Below are positions 20,083 through 31,138 of a DNA stretch of 64,000 nt, in pieces. Both the position numbers and the translations under genes were made by a program. The notes beneath the pieces are model-generated. The model was not told where the DNA came from, did not search any database, and saw nothing but the letters and a program-made list of their open reading frames with translations. Source of the DNA: Plasmodiophora brassicae (taxonomy: Eukaryota > Endomyxa > Phytomyxea > Plasmodiophorida > Plasmodiophoridae); assembly GCA_039704465.1 (NCBI GenBank), contig JASFAU010000013.1:744001-808000 (forward strand). The letters run 5' to 3'. The number at the start of each line of letters is the position of its first letter. The stretch's first letter is position 1.

Positions 20083-20952
20083 CTAGTATCGTGTCTCGAG
20101 CCACTGCAACAGGTCGATGAACTTGCCGCCCATCCGTACTGCGTTTCCATCGTCAGTCAGGCGACGTCCAGGAGACAGCGACACGATACGGCGGCGCGTA
20201 CCGACGAGTTTCCCGCTCTGGACCTGGATGTACAGGCGTTCGCTGCCGAGCCTGTAGGTGAAGTCGTCCTCCCGGACGAACGGGATCATCACGTTCATCT
20301 GCTGGAACCGGGACTTGAGATGCTCGATGGCCTTGTCGACCGTCGCCGCGTTCTGTATGTAAACGGAACGTTTCAGCCACCATGGGCAACCTTGATGCCA
20401 GCACGGCTGCCTCACCGATCTGGACACCTTCTGCGTGCGCCGTCCAGGAACGGTCGGCATCTGGTTCGGCTTACGCTCCGCAGCATGATGGTGCTGATGC
20501 GCATCGACATTGTCGCCGCCGGCCGTGTTGTCAGCATCGCTGGTGGTCAGGCGGTGGATCAGCTCATCCGCGATGGATTTCGCTGATTCCCGCCGACGCC
20601 GCTCCAGCTGGAGCTCCATCTCGTTGGCTTCGACTTCGGCGCTCGCTGAATGCAACGCCTGGGCCAGCGCCTCTAACTGCTGCGCTAGGCCAATCTTCTG
20701 GCCGCTGCTCCCGGGCACGGGGAGCCTCGATTTCTCCAATTCAGCGATCCGCGACAAAGCCGCCACCCTGTCCTGCTCGCAGACGTTTAACGACGTTGTC
20801 ACCGCCTGAAGCTTCTCCTGCGTCCACTTCAGCTCCTTTTTCAGCTCGTCGACTTCGCGCCGCAGTTCTTCCTCGGCGGTCAGGGCAGCCGGCTCGGCGG
20901 TCGGGTCCCCGGCCAGGAACAGCAGAGCACTGCTGCTCGCCGGCGTTGACAT
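20083..20952 (-). CDS. Coiled-coil protein with C-terminal GAR (GAS2-related) domain
   Basis: The first about 140 residues form a coiled coil (EEELRREVDELKKELKWTQE...). The C-terminal about 75 residues (YIQNAATVDKAIEHLKSRFQ ... FTYRLGSERLYIQVQSGKLV/VRMGGKFIDLLQWLE) fit a GAR domain, a zinc-independent microtubule-binding fold of GAS2 and plakin proteins. The domain is completed only after removing an intron at 20139-20201 (GTACGC...ACGCAG, 63 bases), which restores the VRVGGGW-like core as VRMGGKF. A His-rich stretch in the middle (about 20450-20510) may contain another intron. There is no calponin-homology domain, unlike animal GAS2. It probably links microtubules to another structure. Confidence 0.65.
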   Translation of the reverse strand: MSTPASSSALLFLAGDPTAEPAALTAEEELRREVDELKKELKWTQEKLQAVTTSLNVCEQDRVAALSRIAELEKSRLPVPGSSGQKIGLAQQLEALAQALHSASAEVEANEMELQLERRRRESAKSIADELIHRLTTSDADNTAGGDNVDAHQHHHAAERKPNQMPTVPGRRTQKVSRSVRQPCWHQGCPWWLKRSVYIQNAATVDKAIEHLKSRFQQMNVMIPFVREDDFTYRLGSERLYIQVQSGKLVGTRRRIVSLSPGRRLTDDGNAVRMGGKFIDLLQWLETRY

Positions 20953-21329
20953 TAGGCACCTAAGGGGTACCCGAAGATCCCATGACGATCGATCTCAGTG
21001 GCGAGGCGCTGTTCCTGCGATACTCGAGATCTATTCCCAGCTGGGTCGCCGGTTGCATCAGACGCCCCCGACCCGAGGGGCCGCATAAACGCTGTCATGA
21101 GGGCGAGCCGTACACTAAATACGTATCGGTGGTACGTATTCCACCTGGGTGAATACGGAGGCCCCATGACGATGATCGAACTGAGGCCGTTCCTGTGACG
21201 CGTCCCTGCGCGGGGTGAGGTGGATCGCGTTGCGTCAGGGCCGCTCGAGAGGACTATTCCAGGCTGGATCACGGGGGCGCATCCGACGTCCCGACCCGAT
21301 CGTCAGTCGCAGGGGACGCGGAAACAGTC
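20953..21329. other. Intergenic, divergent promoters
   Basis: It lies between two divergent coiled-coil genes. Two loosely similar blocks (20976-21010 and 21160-21200, each starting CCCATGACGAT) suggest an old local duplication. No gene is seen. Confidence 0.35.
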
Positions 21330-22382
21330 ATGAGAGCGACGCCCTACGTCGAGCGGGCGGCCTCCAGCACGCCCGACCTGAACATGGATCGCGCCGCGGT
21401 TCGCGCCGCCAGACACACTGACGAATCGCCTCCGTTAACCTGTCATGTGCCAGATCGCCAAGGGCGTGATCGACGTCCGGACGGGGATTCGTCAGCTGAC
21501 GGGCCTGTTCCAGTACCAGGTCGCCCATGTGCCGTTCGATACGATCGACGACGATTTCGACGAAGACGTCGTCCTCGACGCCGTTCACGATCGCCTTGCA
21601 GATATGCTGGAGAAGTTGAACAGCGAGCCCGCCCAGAAAATCGTAGGATGTCGCCCGTCGTGAGCGCGTCCGTCGTCGTCTCAGCACCGCCGCGAAGGAT
21701 TTCGCTGCCCAGAAGGAGGCGATCGCGCACGGGTTCTCCACGGTGCGGTCGAATGCTGCCGTGGCTCACGACGACGACCTGCACGACCTGAACGGCAATC
21801 TGATTGACGCGCGGTTGGCCAGTCAGTTGTAATGTGCCCCATGTGGGCCAACGGCGCATTCACCAGACCGGCAGATGCTGAGCTGGCCCATGCAATCCAG
21901 AGCGAGACACGTCGGGTTCAGGCGGAGATGCGCCTTGTACTGCAGACCGGCAGGCGGGTTCACGCTGCACGACGTATGAGGCATCAGCGACTGGTTCGGC
22001 TCGGCCAGGAAATCAGGTCGGCGTGACGGGGACGCAGAAGCGTGTCAGGGATGGATCCTGAGACGACTGATCGTGTAGAGAGCACAACGATCGGATACTG
22101 AGGAAGGTCGAAGAATGTCGGGCCAGCCTGGGGACCAATGTCGCCAGCATCGAGCGGTTGATGATGGATATGGAGGAGCGCTCCTCGCCACAGAGCACCA
22201 GAGCCCTGGAGCGCGAGCTGATCGACACACAGGTCAAGTTGCATGATTCGCAGGTCGAGAGACGCAAACTGGAGGAGATGCTGGTCGAAGCGGTCATGGG
22301 TGTCGCCATCACCGAGGGCAGCGAGGCAGAACCGGTGTCCTCCCCGGGTAGACCGAACGGCAGTCTGCGATATCGCTATTGA
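21330..22382 (+). CDS. Coiled-coil protein of unknown function
   Basis: A plus-strand gene from ATG 21330 (MRATPYVERAASS). After an intron ending GTGCCAG (about 21461) it continues IAKGVIDVRTGIRQLTGLFQ and then an acidic stretch DTIDDDFDEDVV. The middle part (KDFAAQKEAIAHGFSTVRSN, NLIDARLASQL) joins the next open frame if an intron at 21829-21866 (38 bases, GTAATG...CACCAG) is removed; otherwise TAA and ATG overlap by one base at 21830-21834. A further intron at 22017-22078 joins RLGQEIR to EHNDRILRKVEECRASLG and the helix ALERELIDTQVKLHDSQVER. The product is about 300 residues and mostly helical. No family is recognised. The intron around 21640-21690 is unresolved. Confidence 0.6.
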
Positions 22383-22689
22383 CTGGAGTGGTTGCTGTGC
22401 AGGCAGCGGTACGCTGGGGAGAGTGGTGAACGGCGTCGTGAGCGCCGTCAGCACCGTGAACCGCGGGGGCTGGTGGATCGTCTCGACATCGACTGCGATC
22501 CCAAAGACATTCATGATCGATATCCCGAGGATAGTCCTGCGGTCCAGCATGGACGCGATATGGCGGCAGAAGAAAGTGGGTTAACCGATGACACTGCGTA
22601 CACTCTTATTATCCCTAAAATCAATAGCAATCAAACAGTATCCTGCAGACGAAGCCGGGCTGCCGATTCGGTATTCTATTAGACAGGGT
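22383..22689. other. Intergenic, convergent 3' ends
   Basis: About 300 bases between the stop codons of two convergent genes. GC falls and no coding pattern is seen. Confidence 0.4.
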
Positions 22690-24291
22690 CTACAGTCGGT
22701 TGATGCCATCCAGTGCAGCGACTCGATATGCCTGGCAGCATGGGTGAGATACGACATGTGGCAGCGGAGGACAACGGGCGTACTTCGGCGAAGCTGGGGA
22801 AGTTGAAGACGTGATCCCTGAAGTAGTCGATCGTGCCACCCATGGTCAGGACAACTTGCCCAATGTGGATGATCTCGGTGGCGTTCTCCCCGATCGCGTG
22901 GACGCCCAGAAGCTTGCGCGTGTGTGGGCAGAAGATGACCTTCAAGAACCCATGCTGCACGACACACCCCATGAGCAACGCGCAGAGCACGCATATGACG
23001 GCGACACCTTCAGGCCAAGCATCTGGCCTTTGGCAAGTTCATCGAATTTGGCCACGCCCGTCTCGTAGGCGACCTTCTTCTTGGACAGCTCCGCCTCGTT
23101 CTGTCCGACCATGGAAATCTCGGGAATCGTGTAGATGCCATACGGGAACATGGCGTGCGTGGAGTCGACCGGGATGTTGTACATGTGGTTCGATGCGATG
23201 CGGCCCTGCTCCTGGCTGACGGATGCAAGCGCCGGGAACCCAATCACATCACCGGCCGCGTAGATATGCGGCACGCTCGTCTGGTAACTTGCGTTGACGG
23301 AGATCAGCCCACGGGAACTCGTGGGAATCCCGACAGCCTCCAGGTTGAGCCCGGCAGTATTGCCCTGCCGCCCGACTGCATAGAGAAGCGCGTCGCCCTT
23401 CACGACTTTGTTGCTTTCCAGCGTGACGCGAACGCGGCCGTCCTTGACGTCAACGCCGGTCACGACCTCACCCAGACGGAATGTCGCCCCGTTAGAGCGC
23501 ATGCTATCCCGAAGTACATCCAGGATCTCCTGGTCGACAAATGACAAGAACCCCGGCGCCTTGTCCACGATCGTAACGCGAGAGCCCTGGAGCGCGTTCA
23601 GCATCGACGCGTACTCCATGGCGATGACGCCGCTGCCGATCACGATCATGTTCTTCGGGACGCGCCCAGGCGTTACCGACAGGATCGTGTCGCTGTCGAA
23701 GACGTACTTCGAGTCGAACGGATACAGCGGCGATCGCGCCGGATAGGTTCCTGTCGCGATCAGCGCATGGTCGAACTCGATCACGGCGTTCTCGTGCACG
23801 ACCTCATCGGGGCCAACGGAAACGTCGTGGTCGACCTGGATCCGGTGCTCGTCGATGAACGAGGCCGTTCCTTTGATAACAGCGACGTTATTCCGCTTCA
23901 GCTGCGACAGGATGATTTCAGTCTCCCAGCCTTCGACTTTCTTGACGCGATCCAGGATATCAGTGAACAGGATTTCATCGCGTTCCTGGTGATCGCGCCC
24001 GTAGAACCCGCGCTGCCTGTATCCAGTCAGGTACAGGACCGCCTCACGGAAGGTCTTGCTCGGGATCGTCCCCGTGTGGACGCAGACGCCACCGATCATT
24101 TGGCCCCGGTCGATGATGGCGACCCGTTTGCCCATCTTCGCCGCGTTGATGGCGCATTTCTGCCCGGCGGGCCCGCTGCCGATCACGACCAGGTCGAACT
24201 TGTCGGCGACCTCGTCCCGCAACGTCGACAGCCACCGGCGCGGCGCCCGCCGACCGACCAGGACGCGCCGCCACACCAACCCCAGCCTCAT
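22690..24291 (-). CDS. sthA: Soluble pyridine nucleotide transhydrogenase (SthA type), mitochondrial-like
   Basis: A flavoprotein that moves hydride between NADPH and NAD+, in the disulfide-oxidoreductase superfamily. The exons are 24291-23008, 22954-22784 and 22731-22690; the introns are 53 and 52 bases. The product is 498 residues, against 466 for E. coli SthA. After an Arg-rich presequence of about 31 residues (MRLGLVWRRVLVGRRAPRRW), which looks mitochondrial, come the FAD motif VIGSGPAGQKCAINAAKMG and the former redox site GGVCVHTGTIPSK. There the second cysteine of lipoamide dehydrogenase is Thr, as in SthA. Then follow the NAD(P) motif VIGSGVIAMEYASML, IYAAGDVIGFPALASVS, and a C-terminal GENATEIIHIGQ, FAE/AYRVAALDGINRL. 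It is intact. SthA is mainly bacterial, so transfer or patchy retention is possible. Confidence 0.93.
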
Positions 24292-24508
24292 AGCGATAAC
24301 GACGGCATCGTCAAAATGACATCACCACCTGCTGGCTGGCTGCTGCCTGTCACGACCAGGAGCGTTTTTGTGGCGGAAACTGTTCCAGCTCGTTTCACTC
24401 ACAGCGTTCGGCGGCAACGACCGGGAGCTGCAAATTGTTCGGCGGCAACGACTGTGAGCTACATCCCGCTGAACATTCGGCGTGCTTCTGGTGTAATAAT
24501 TTATGTCA
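24292..24508. other. Intergenic
   Basis: A 217-base gap. Two imperfect copies of a GCGGCAACGAC block occur at 24410-24450. No gene is seen. Confidence 0.35.
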
Positions 24509-27091
24509 TCACTTGCTCTCAACGGGGTTCGTGTCCGTTGCGTGGGAAGCTGCGGACGCGGGGGCGGGAGTGATCGCTTTCGGCACGAGGGGCCCTCGGC
24601 GTTTCGTCTTGTCCTGGGCCGAGCCGTCCATGATCGCCGAGATTTTCGGGACGAACAGGGTGGTCAGCGTTGCCGCGGACGCGAAGAAGATGGACATGTT
24701 CGACAGGACGAAGGACGATGACGGTTGGTCGGCGCTGATGAACCCGAGGACAGGGACGACGATGACGGCGATCAGGCTGCATGTGAAGATGGACAGTCCG
24801 ATCTGCCGAGAATCGTTCAGCGCCGGGATCTCCACGTTCCTGGTTTGATAGGCGAACGCGGCGGCTAGAATCATGAGCGCGCCTTTGTAGATGTAGATGA
24901 CGGCCAGGAACGTATCGATTTTCGACGATGAACACTGGATGACGTATGGTTGTACAACCGAGTCGGAATCGTCGTGCGATGGCAACTGGACGAAACCGGC
25001 CTGCAGGGGATCCGTTGCAAGCCAAACCGACAGGATCACAATGTCCACAACCAGCAGAAATAGGACGGAGCGAACCAGCACTGCCGTCTTGATCAGGACG
25101 GTCTGAATCCGTGAACCATCAGGCTGATGGTTGCCTCACACGTCGATAAGGTGTTACCTTCATCTCCTTACTGGCCGAGAAGATCATGCTGACTCGATAG
25201 GTCTTAGCGGCCAGGCCGCCAAACGCCATGGTGAATCCGATGCAGAGGACAGAGACACGAGACGAGCAGAGCTGGGCGATCTGCGAGACATCGTTCGTGC
25301 TCTCCTGCGCTGCTGACAGGATGATGTAGACGAAGGACAGGATGGTTCCCAGGATGATGCCGTTGTTGATCGTGGGTGACGACATCTTGATGAAGGTCAG
25401 GTTTCGATGGTAGACATTGAACACGAGGAGGGCAATAGCCATGATGGATCCCAGAGATGAGAACACAACGAGGGCCAATATAACACCGGCGGACGCGCTC
25501 AGGCGCGCTGACCGGATCTCGGGCAATTGCACAGGCGGTGTCACGCGCCCATCCGCCCACTTCACAGGCGTGTCCGTATCCTGCCACGACTGCACGGTTA
25601 CGCCTAGCGTTGCCACATTCAACCAAGTGCCCGGCGTTGTCGAAGGGGCGGCGTTCACGGGTCTCTGACACTGCCACACCGCATATGTTCCCAGGCGGTT
25701 CCCGATGCTGTTCAGCTGGACGTGCCCAGTTGTACCCATCATCGTCGTTGAACGGATCCCGTTCAAGATTGACGTCTGGTTCCATTGCAGACCCGCTTGA
25801 TGCATTTCGTGCAGGACAGTGAACCCCTACGCAGGCCAAGGTTACGAGTTGATCCGGGAGCGTTCGGGCCGACTTACAAAGACGACCGCATCGTAGACGT
25901 TGAACTGGATGTCGACGGGTTTCTGGGAAGCGTTTGAGGACCGGGGCCGTAACGAAGCAACTCGAAGTACATACTGGAATGCCAAACGTAATGTTCGGGT
26001 TCGATGCGTATAACGCCTGCCAGGCCGTCGTGACATCGCGCACGTCTGGCAAGGACGCGTTGATGTATGGCCAGATCCGGAACAAGTTCGCAGGGACCAC
26101 CGTTGTGATGTAGGGGGACACCTGGGCCGTGCCAACCCTGAGCTTCGACCTGTCCGTATTGCTCTGCGACGTCGTACCTGTGACCCGCCCACCCAGACGA
26201 ACTGGCTGGAATCAAGGCCAGCGGCGTGGACAGCCTGGAACACGCTGGGCCCATCGGGCAGACTGACGGGAGCGAGCACGATGCGCACGTTGCTGTCCTT
26301 GATACGCTGCATCGTGTCCTGGAGCGTATTCGGCTGGATGATCAGCGCGAACAGGATCGAAATGCCGACGTTCTTGCACTGCTCGACGATGATATTCGTG
26401 ACTGATACGGATTGTGCATCGGACGAATAGACGACGACGACCGTGTTCCAGCCAAAATGCTGCACGATGTGGACCATCGCCAACGCGGCCAGGCTATCGT
26501 CATTTATCATCCTTGACACGGTCCGGTATAGAACCTGGCTGCGAATCAGCGCCCAAATATAATGGCCGAGCGCAAGGGGCAGCACACCTTATCGTTGAGC
26601 GTCGTGGATCCAGCGACAGGCGCGATGACCGGCAGGCCTATGAAGCTGGCCATCTGGGCCATACCGGAGACGACCTCGCTAGAGTACATCGGGCCGATCA
26701 CCATGGGAACCTTAGCGGTCAACATCGTGGCGTTTGTAAGCGCTGTGCAGGCCAGCGCGTTGATGGCGCCCAGCGGGGTGCCTCGTGAGCTCTGCCAGCG
26801 AACGCGCTTCACCGTGCCGGGAAGGAGCACCCCTTTGCCGTTGACATGGTCGACGGCAAGTTGGACGGCGATCTGAGCCCCGACGACGTCGAACGGTATG
26901 ACGACTGCCAGCTCGACAACAGGCGCTGTCGAGCTGGCGTTAACGCACGGGTACGTGCGGCAGCACGACCTGCCGAGATACGCGCACGGGTCGTCGTCGC
27001 ACGTCGCCTGCCCCTTGACGCCGTTCCAGCAGCGGACGGTGACGGTGCTCACGAGCAGCAGCTTCAGCATCCCAATGGACTCTGGCGCCAT
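24509..27091 (-). CDS. GABA-B receptor-like class C GPCR, copy A
   Basis: A membrane receptor with an extracellular periplasmic-binding-protein-like domain and seven membrane helices. From ATG 27091 the order is: a signal peptide (MLKLLLVSTVTVRC), a Cys-rich start (CDDDPCAYLGRSCC), then an ANF-receptor/LIVBP domain with VVELAVVIPFDV, ARVPMVIGP-like and HIVQHFGWNTVVVVYSSDAQ motifs. The 7TM part (about 25700-24600) has ASAGVILALVVFSSLG, NNGIILGTILSFVYIILSA, CIGFTMAFGGLAAKTYRV and ALNDSRQIGLSIFTCSLIAV. One clear intron is 25103-25157, joining SASKEMK to TVLIKTAVLVRSV; several more cut the ligand domain. There is no Sushi domain, and the tail is short. The ligand is unknown. It pairs with copy B 10 kb away. 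Confidence 0.88.
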
Positions 27092-27769
27092 CAAGATCGG
27101 GTCTCCTGCAGGCCCTCTGTCGGGAATGTACTACACTACGTCGTATCCTGTAAGCGGGGCTCTGCACGTCTCAGTCGACCGTCTGCGGGTGAAGGTCGAA
27201 CGGTTCTATGACGGTTAGCTGGACGAACCTGGGACTCGGGACGACTGCATTGTACCGTTTCGCTAGTCACTCACCCATGATCATGCTGTGGTTGGAACCA
27301 GACATCTGCCCTGGGCACACTGCCTGACGGCGAATACGCCCTGGCCGACTCGGGGTTTCGTGGGGAGTCGTCGTTCAAGGTTCCGTACTCACGTCCGCCC
27401 ACCGCTTTCAAACGCAAGTACAACAAGCAACATAAGCTGTATATGGCGCGTCAGGAAATCGTCAATAAGCGCGTTAAGCAATAGCGTATTCTACGGGAAT
27501 GGTGTCATCGGAGCGATACTCGTCACAAGGAGGTCTTTGGGGCCATTGTCGAGCTCATCAGCATGATGTTCGCGCGAGAACCGCTGTTCAGAATTAGACT
27601 GTAGCGCATCGGTACTCTGCTCGTCAGCTTTACCGTGTCTGCGCGTGCTATTCTATTTGTGGAACCAGAGTAACAGTTGACAGTTGACGCCTGATCTCCT
27701 GACGCGCCCGCGCTCAGGGACGGCCACAGTCACGACTTGGCCGCCGCACACAACCCGCAGCCGTCAGGA
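27092..27769. other. Intergenic between divergent genes
   Basis: About 680 bases holding the promoters of receptor A (minus) and the LRR gene (plus). Short open frames only, no motif. Confidence 0.4.
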
Positions 27770-30700
27770 ATGGGTTGTCCCAACTACGTCGTATACCTGG
27801 AGGGCAGCAGTGGCGCTCGTCGTCGCATCACCAGCGACATCATCGAGAGATCGGCGTTCATACAGGGCATGATCGATTTCGGCGTCGACAGAGACGACGA
27901 CATCAGCGTTCGTGTCCCGCTGGACGAACACCTGCTGGACCCGGTATGCCGTTTATCGCACCCAGGAAACGGGTTCGTACTGACCCATGTTCGTACGTAT
28001 CCCATCAGCTGATCGACCTGCTGGGCTTTGACGTCGTCGCACCGGATCGCTTCGAGGATTCGACATTGCTACAATTGGTGCCCGTCCTGTACTATTTGCA
28101 AGCGCCGGACGGCATCATCGACAGCATCTGCTGGACGATCGGGCAGACGTTTGCCATTCCCGACGGTCAGTGGTCATCTTCGCGCGTGGAGCAGCAGTGG
28201 CATCAGCACGCCAGAACGTTTGTGCAGTACTTATCGTACCTGGGACTAACCTCGCGTGCCTGAGCTTGCCGCGATGTAGGGTCGGCCTGGCGGATCTGCC
28301 CGGCTGGGTCGTCACCGAACTGACCTGTCGACTCGCTCGTCTGGCCTTTCGCGACAAATGCCCTTGGCGCGTGGGGCACAGCATAGTGCACTGGTCCTCC
28401 AGATCGGTCTGGGGCACGCTGCGCAAGGACTGGTTCTCGAACATGCCATCGGGCACGGCCGTGCACGAGCTGTACAGTAGTGATCCTCACTTCGCAACGT
28501 GTGGTGCACGTTTGGGAACACCGGTCTGAATGCTGGGTTCGTGCAGAAACCTCGGCTACAACTGCATCGAATCGCTTCAGGGAAAACGCGTATTCGAGCG
28601 ATTCTCGTCGCTTCGTGTGCTGTACGTGTTGTCCAGCGTGTGGACAGTCAGTGTGCCCGTCTGTCTAACGTCGCCCGCCCAGGATCCTCTCCGGCAATCG
28701 CATCTCGACGATCGCGCCGGGCGCGTTCGAGGGATTGCCTTCTCTGTCGTCGCTGTACGCTAGACGCTGACAGCGGATCAGTTGCGGTTGTCTGATTGAT
28801 TCGCAGGCGTCTAGTGGGGAACCAGATCTCGACGATCGAGAAGGGAACGTTCACTGACCTGCCGTCGTCCTTTCAAAAGCTGTAAATCCGCCTTCAACAC
28901 CACCACCACCTCGTCCAATGCTGTCGTCTGACTGGACCACAGGTCCCTGGATCACAATTCGTTATCGGACGGCGTCCTCGCTGGCATGTCGACGCTGTCT
29001 GAACTGTATGTATCGTCTGCTGGTCGCCCCAGAGATGCTCTGATTGTGGGGCGTGCACAGGATCCTCTCGAGGAACCAGATCTTTCGATTGACGACCGGG
29101 ACCTTCAAGGGCCTGTCGATGCTAACACATCTGTAATTCGGCATCGCGTTCCTGTCTGCCGGTGCAAACGCGCCTGCCCTGACTAGGTTGTGACCCTGCA
29201 CAGGGATCTAAGCGGTAATCTGATCGTGACGATCGACGAGGGCGCTTTCGACGGTTTGTCATCGTTGCAGAAACTGTGATACGCGTACCCGAACCCGCGT
29301 CTGGCCTGGTTGGTTGACAGCCTGGTACGTTCAGGTACCTGGAGAGCAACTGTATCTCGTCACGATTGGTGGCCGGAACCTTCAAAGGCCTGTCGGCGCT
29401 AACGTATCTGTAATGCTTCGTCGCGTTCCTGTCTGCCGGTGCGAAGCGCCTGCCCTGACTACCTAGGTCGTGACCCTACACAGGGACCTAACCGGTAACC
29501 GGATCGCAGCGATCGACGAGGGCGCGTTCGATGGTCTGTCATCGTGTCAGCAACTGTGATGCCTGTACCCGTACCTGCGTTTGGCCTGGTTGGTTGACAG
29601 TCTGGTACGTGCAGGTACTTGGGCGGCAACTGTATCTCGTCACGATTGACGACCGGAGCCTTCATGGGCCTGTCGGCGCTAACATATCTGTAATGCGGCA
29701 TCACGTCCCTGTCTGCTGGTGCCCTGACTAGGTCGTGACCTTACACAGGGATCTAACCGGTAACCAGATCGAGGCGATCGGTGAGGGCGCTTTCGACGGT
29801 CGTTCATCGTTGACCAACCTGTGATGCGTGTACCCGTACCTGCCTTTGATCGGGTTGGTTGACACCCTGGTACGTACAGGCAACTGGGCAGGAACTGTAT
29901 CTCGTCACGATTGGCCCCCGGAACCTTCAAGGGCTTATCGGCGCTAACATATCTGTAATGCGGCGTTGCGTCCCTGTTTTCCATTGCAGACGCGCCTGCC
30001 CTGACTACGTAGCCATGGTCCTGCACAGGGTCCTGTCTGGTAACCGGATCGCGACGATCGAAAAGGGCGCCTTCGACGGTCTATCGTCGTTACGCGAACT
30101 GTGATAGGTGCACCCTTATCTGCGTTTGGCCTGGTTGGTTGACAGCTTCGTACACGTAGATACCTGGACAGCAACTCTATATCGTCACGATTGGTGGCCG
30201 GAACGTTCACGGGCCTGTCGGCGCTAACAATCCTGTAATGCGGCATCGCGTCCCTGTCTGCCGGTGCAACCTCGCGTGTCCTGACTACGTCGGGCTCCTT
30301 ACAAGGGATCTAACCGGTAACCGGATCGCAGCGTTCGACGAGGGCGCTTTCGACGATATGTCGTCGTTGCACGAACTGTGATGCGCGTACCCGTACCTGT
30401 ATTTGCCTGTTTGGTTGACAGAATGGCCCATGCAGGTCCCTGAGCGGCAACTGTGTCTCGTCACGATTGACGACCGGAACCTTCGAGAGCCTGTCGGCGC
30501 TAACATTTCTGTAATGCGGCATTGGGTTCCTGTCTGCCAGTGCATACACGCCTGCTCTAACCAGGTCGGTGGCCCTGCTCAGGAATCTAAGTGGTAATCG
30601 GATCGCGGCGATCGACGAGGGCGCTTTCGACAGTCTGTCATCGTTGATCAAACTGTGATGCGTGTGCCCACACCTGCATTTGGTCGGGTTGGTTGACAAC

Positions 30701-31138
30701 CTGGTACGTGCAGGTACCTGAGCAGGAACTGTATCTCGGCGATCGCGAAGGGTGCCTTCCGGGGAGTGTTCACGCTCGAGCAACTGTAATGCGTTGGCTT
30801 GCCTGATAAACCCTGGTTTGACGTTCCTGCAGGCATCTGGACGACAACCATATTCGAACTATCGAACCGGGCGCCCTGGAGGATGTATTCTGTCTATCGG
30901 ATCGGTACTTATCCGCCTCTTGGCTTTGGAACCCCAGTCGTATTTTAACCCGGGCATGCAGAGACGAAGACTCAACGGGCGGCTCAACGGACGAATATGA
31001 AGAGCCCCCAATGTTCTGTCGTCTGTACGTACAACTGCCTGCTCTTGTATTGCGGTGTATCACAAACTGGGGTACAGTATGCTGGCCGGTAACCCGATCT
31101 GCGATGGCTGGGGCGACGACCAGTACTTAGCTAGGTAA
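27770..31138 (+). CDS. Skp1/BTB-like domain plus leucine-rich repeat protein, one LRR per exon
   Basis: From ATG 27770 (MGCPNYVVYLEGSSG) the first part looks like a Skp1/BTB fold: SDIIERSAFIQGMIDFGVDR, VRVPLDEHLLDP, an intron at 27944-28008, then LIDLLGFDV and LVPVLYYLQAPDGIIDSICW. After a linker of about 170 residues come at least 17 LRRs from about 28680 to 30900. Most LRR exons are 72 bases (24 residues, type LTGNRIAAIDEGAFDGLSSL) or 75 bases (25 residues, type GNCISSRLTTGAFMGLSAL). Each ends in CT before GT and restarts with G after AG, so a Leu codon is split at every junction. Examples: exons 29204-29275 and 29335-29409. The end looks like a short cap (GNPICDGWGDD). The protein is probably intracellular, perhaps a ubiquitin-ligase adaptor; the function is inferred only. 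Confidence 0.75.
29204..30660 (+). repeat. Tandem two-exon LRR units, period about 285 bases
   Basis: A unit of one 72-base exon, one intron, one 75-base exon and a second intron repeats five times. Type-A exons start near 29204, 29484, 29742, 30030, 30308 and 30583. Introns within the array are also alike (for example CCTGGTTGGTTGACAG), so exons and introns were duplicated together. Confidence 0.88.

Noticed and set aside
25119..26121. Extra frames within receptor A as separate genes
   Set aside because: Frame changes coincide with GT-AG introns of one receptor gene, and the same layout is present in copy B.
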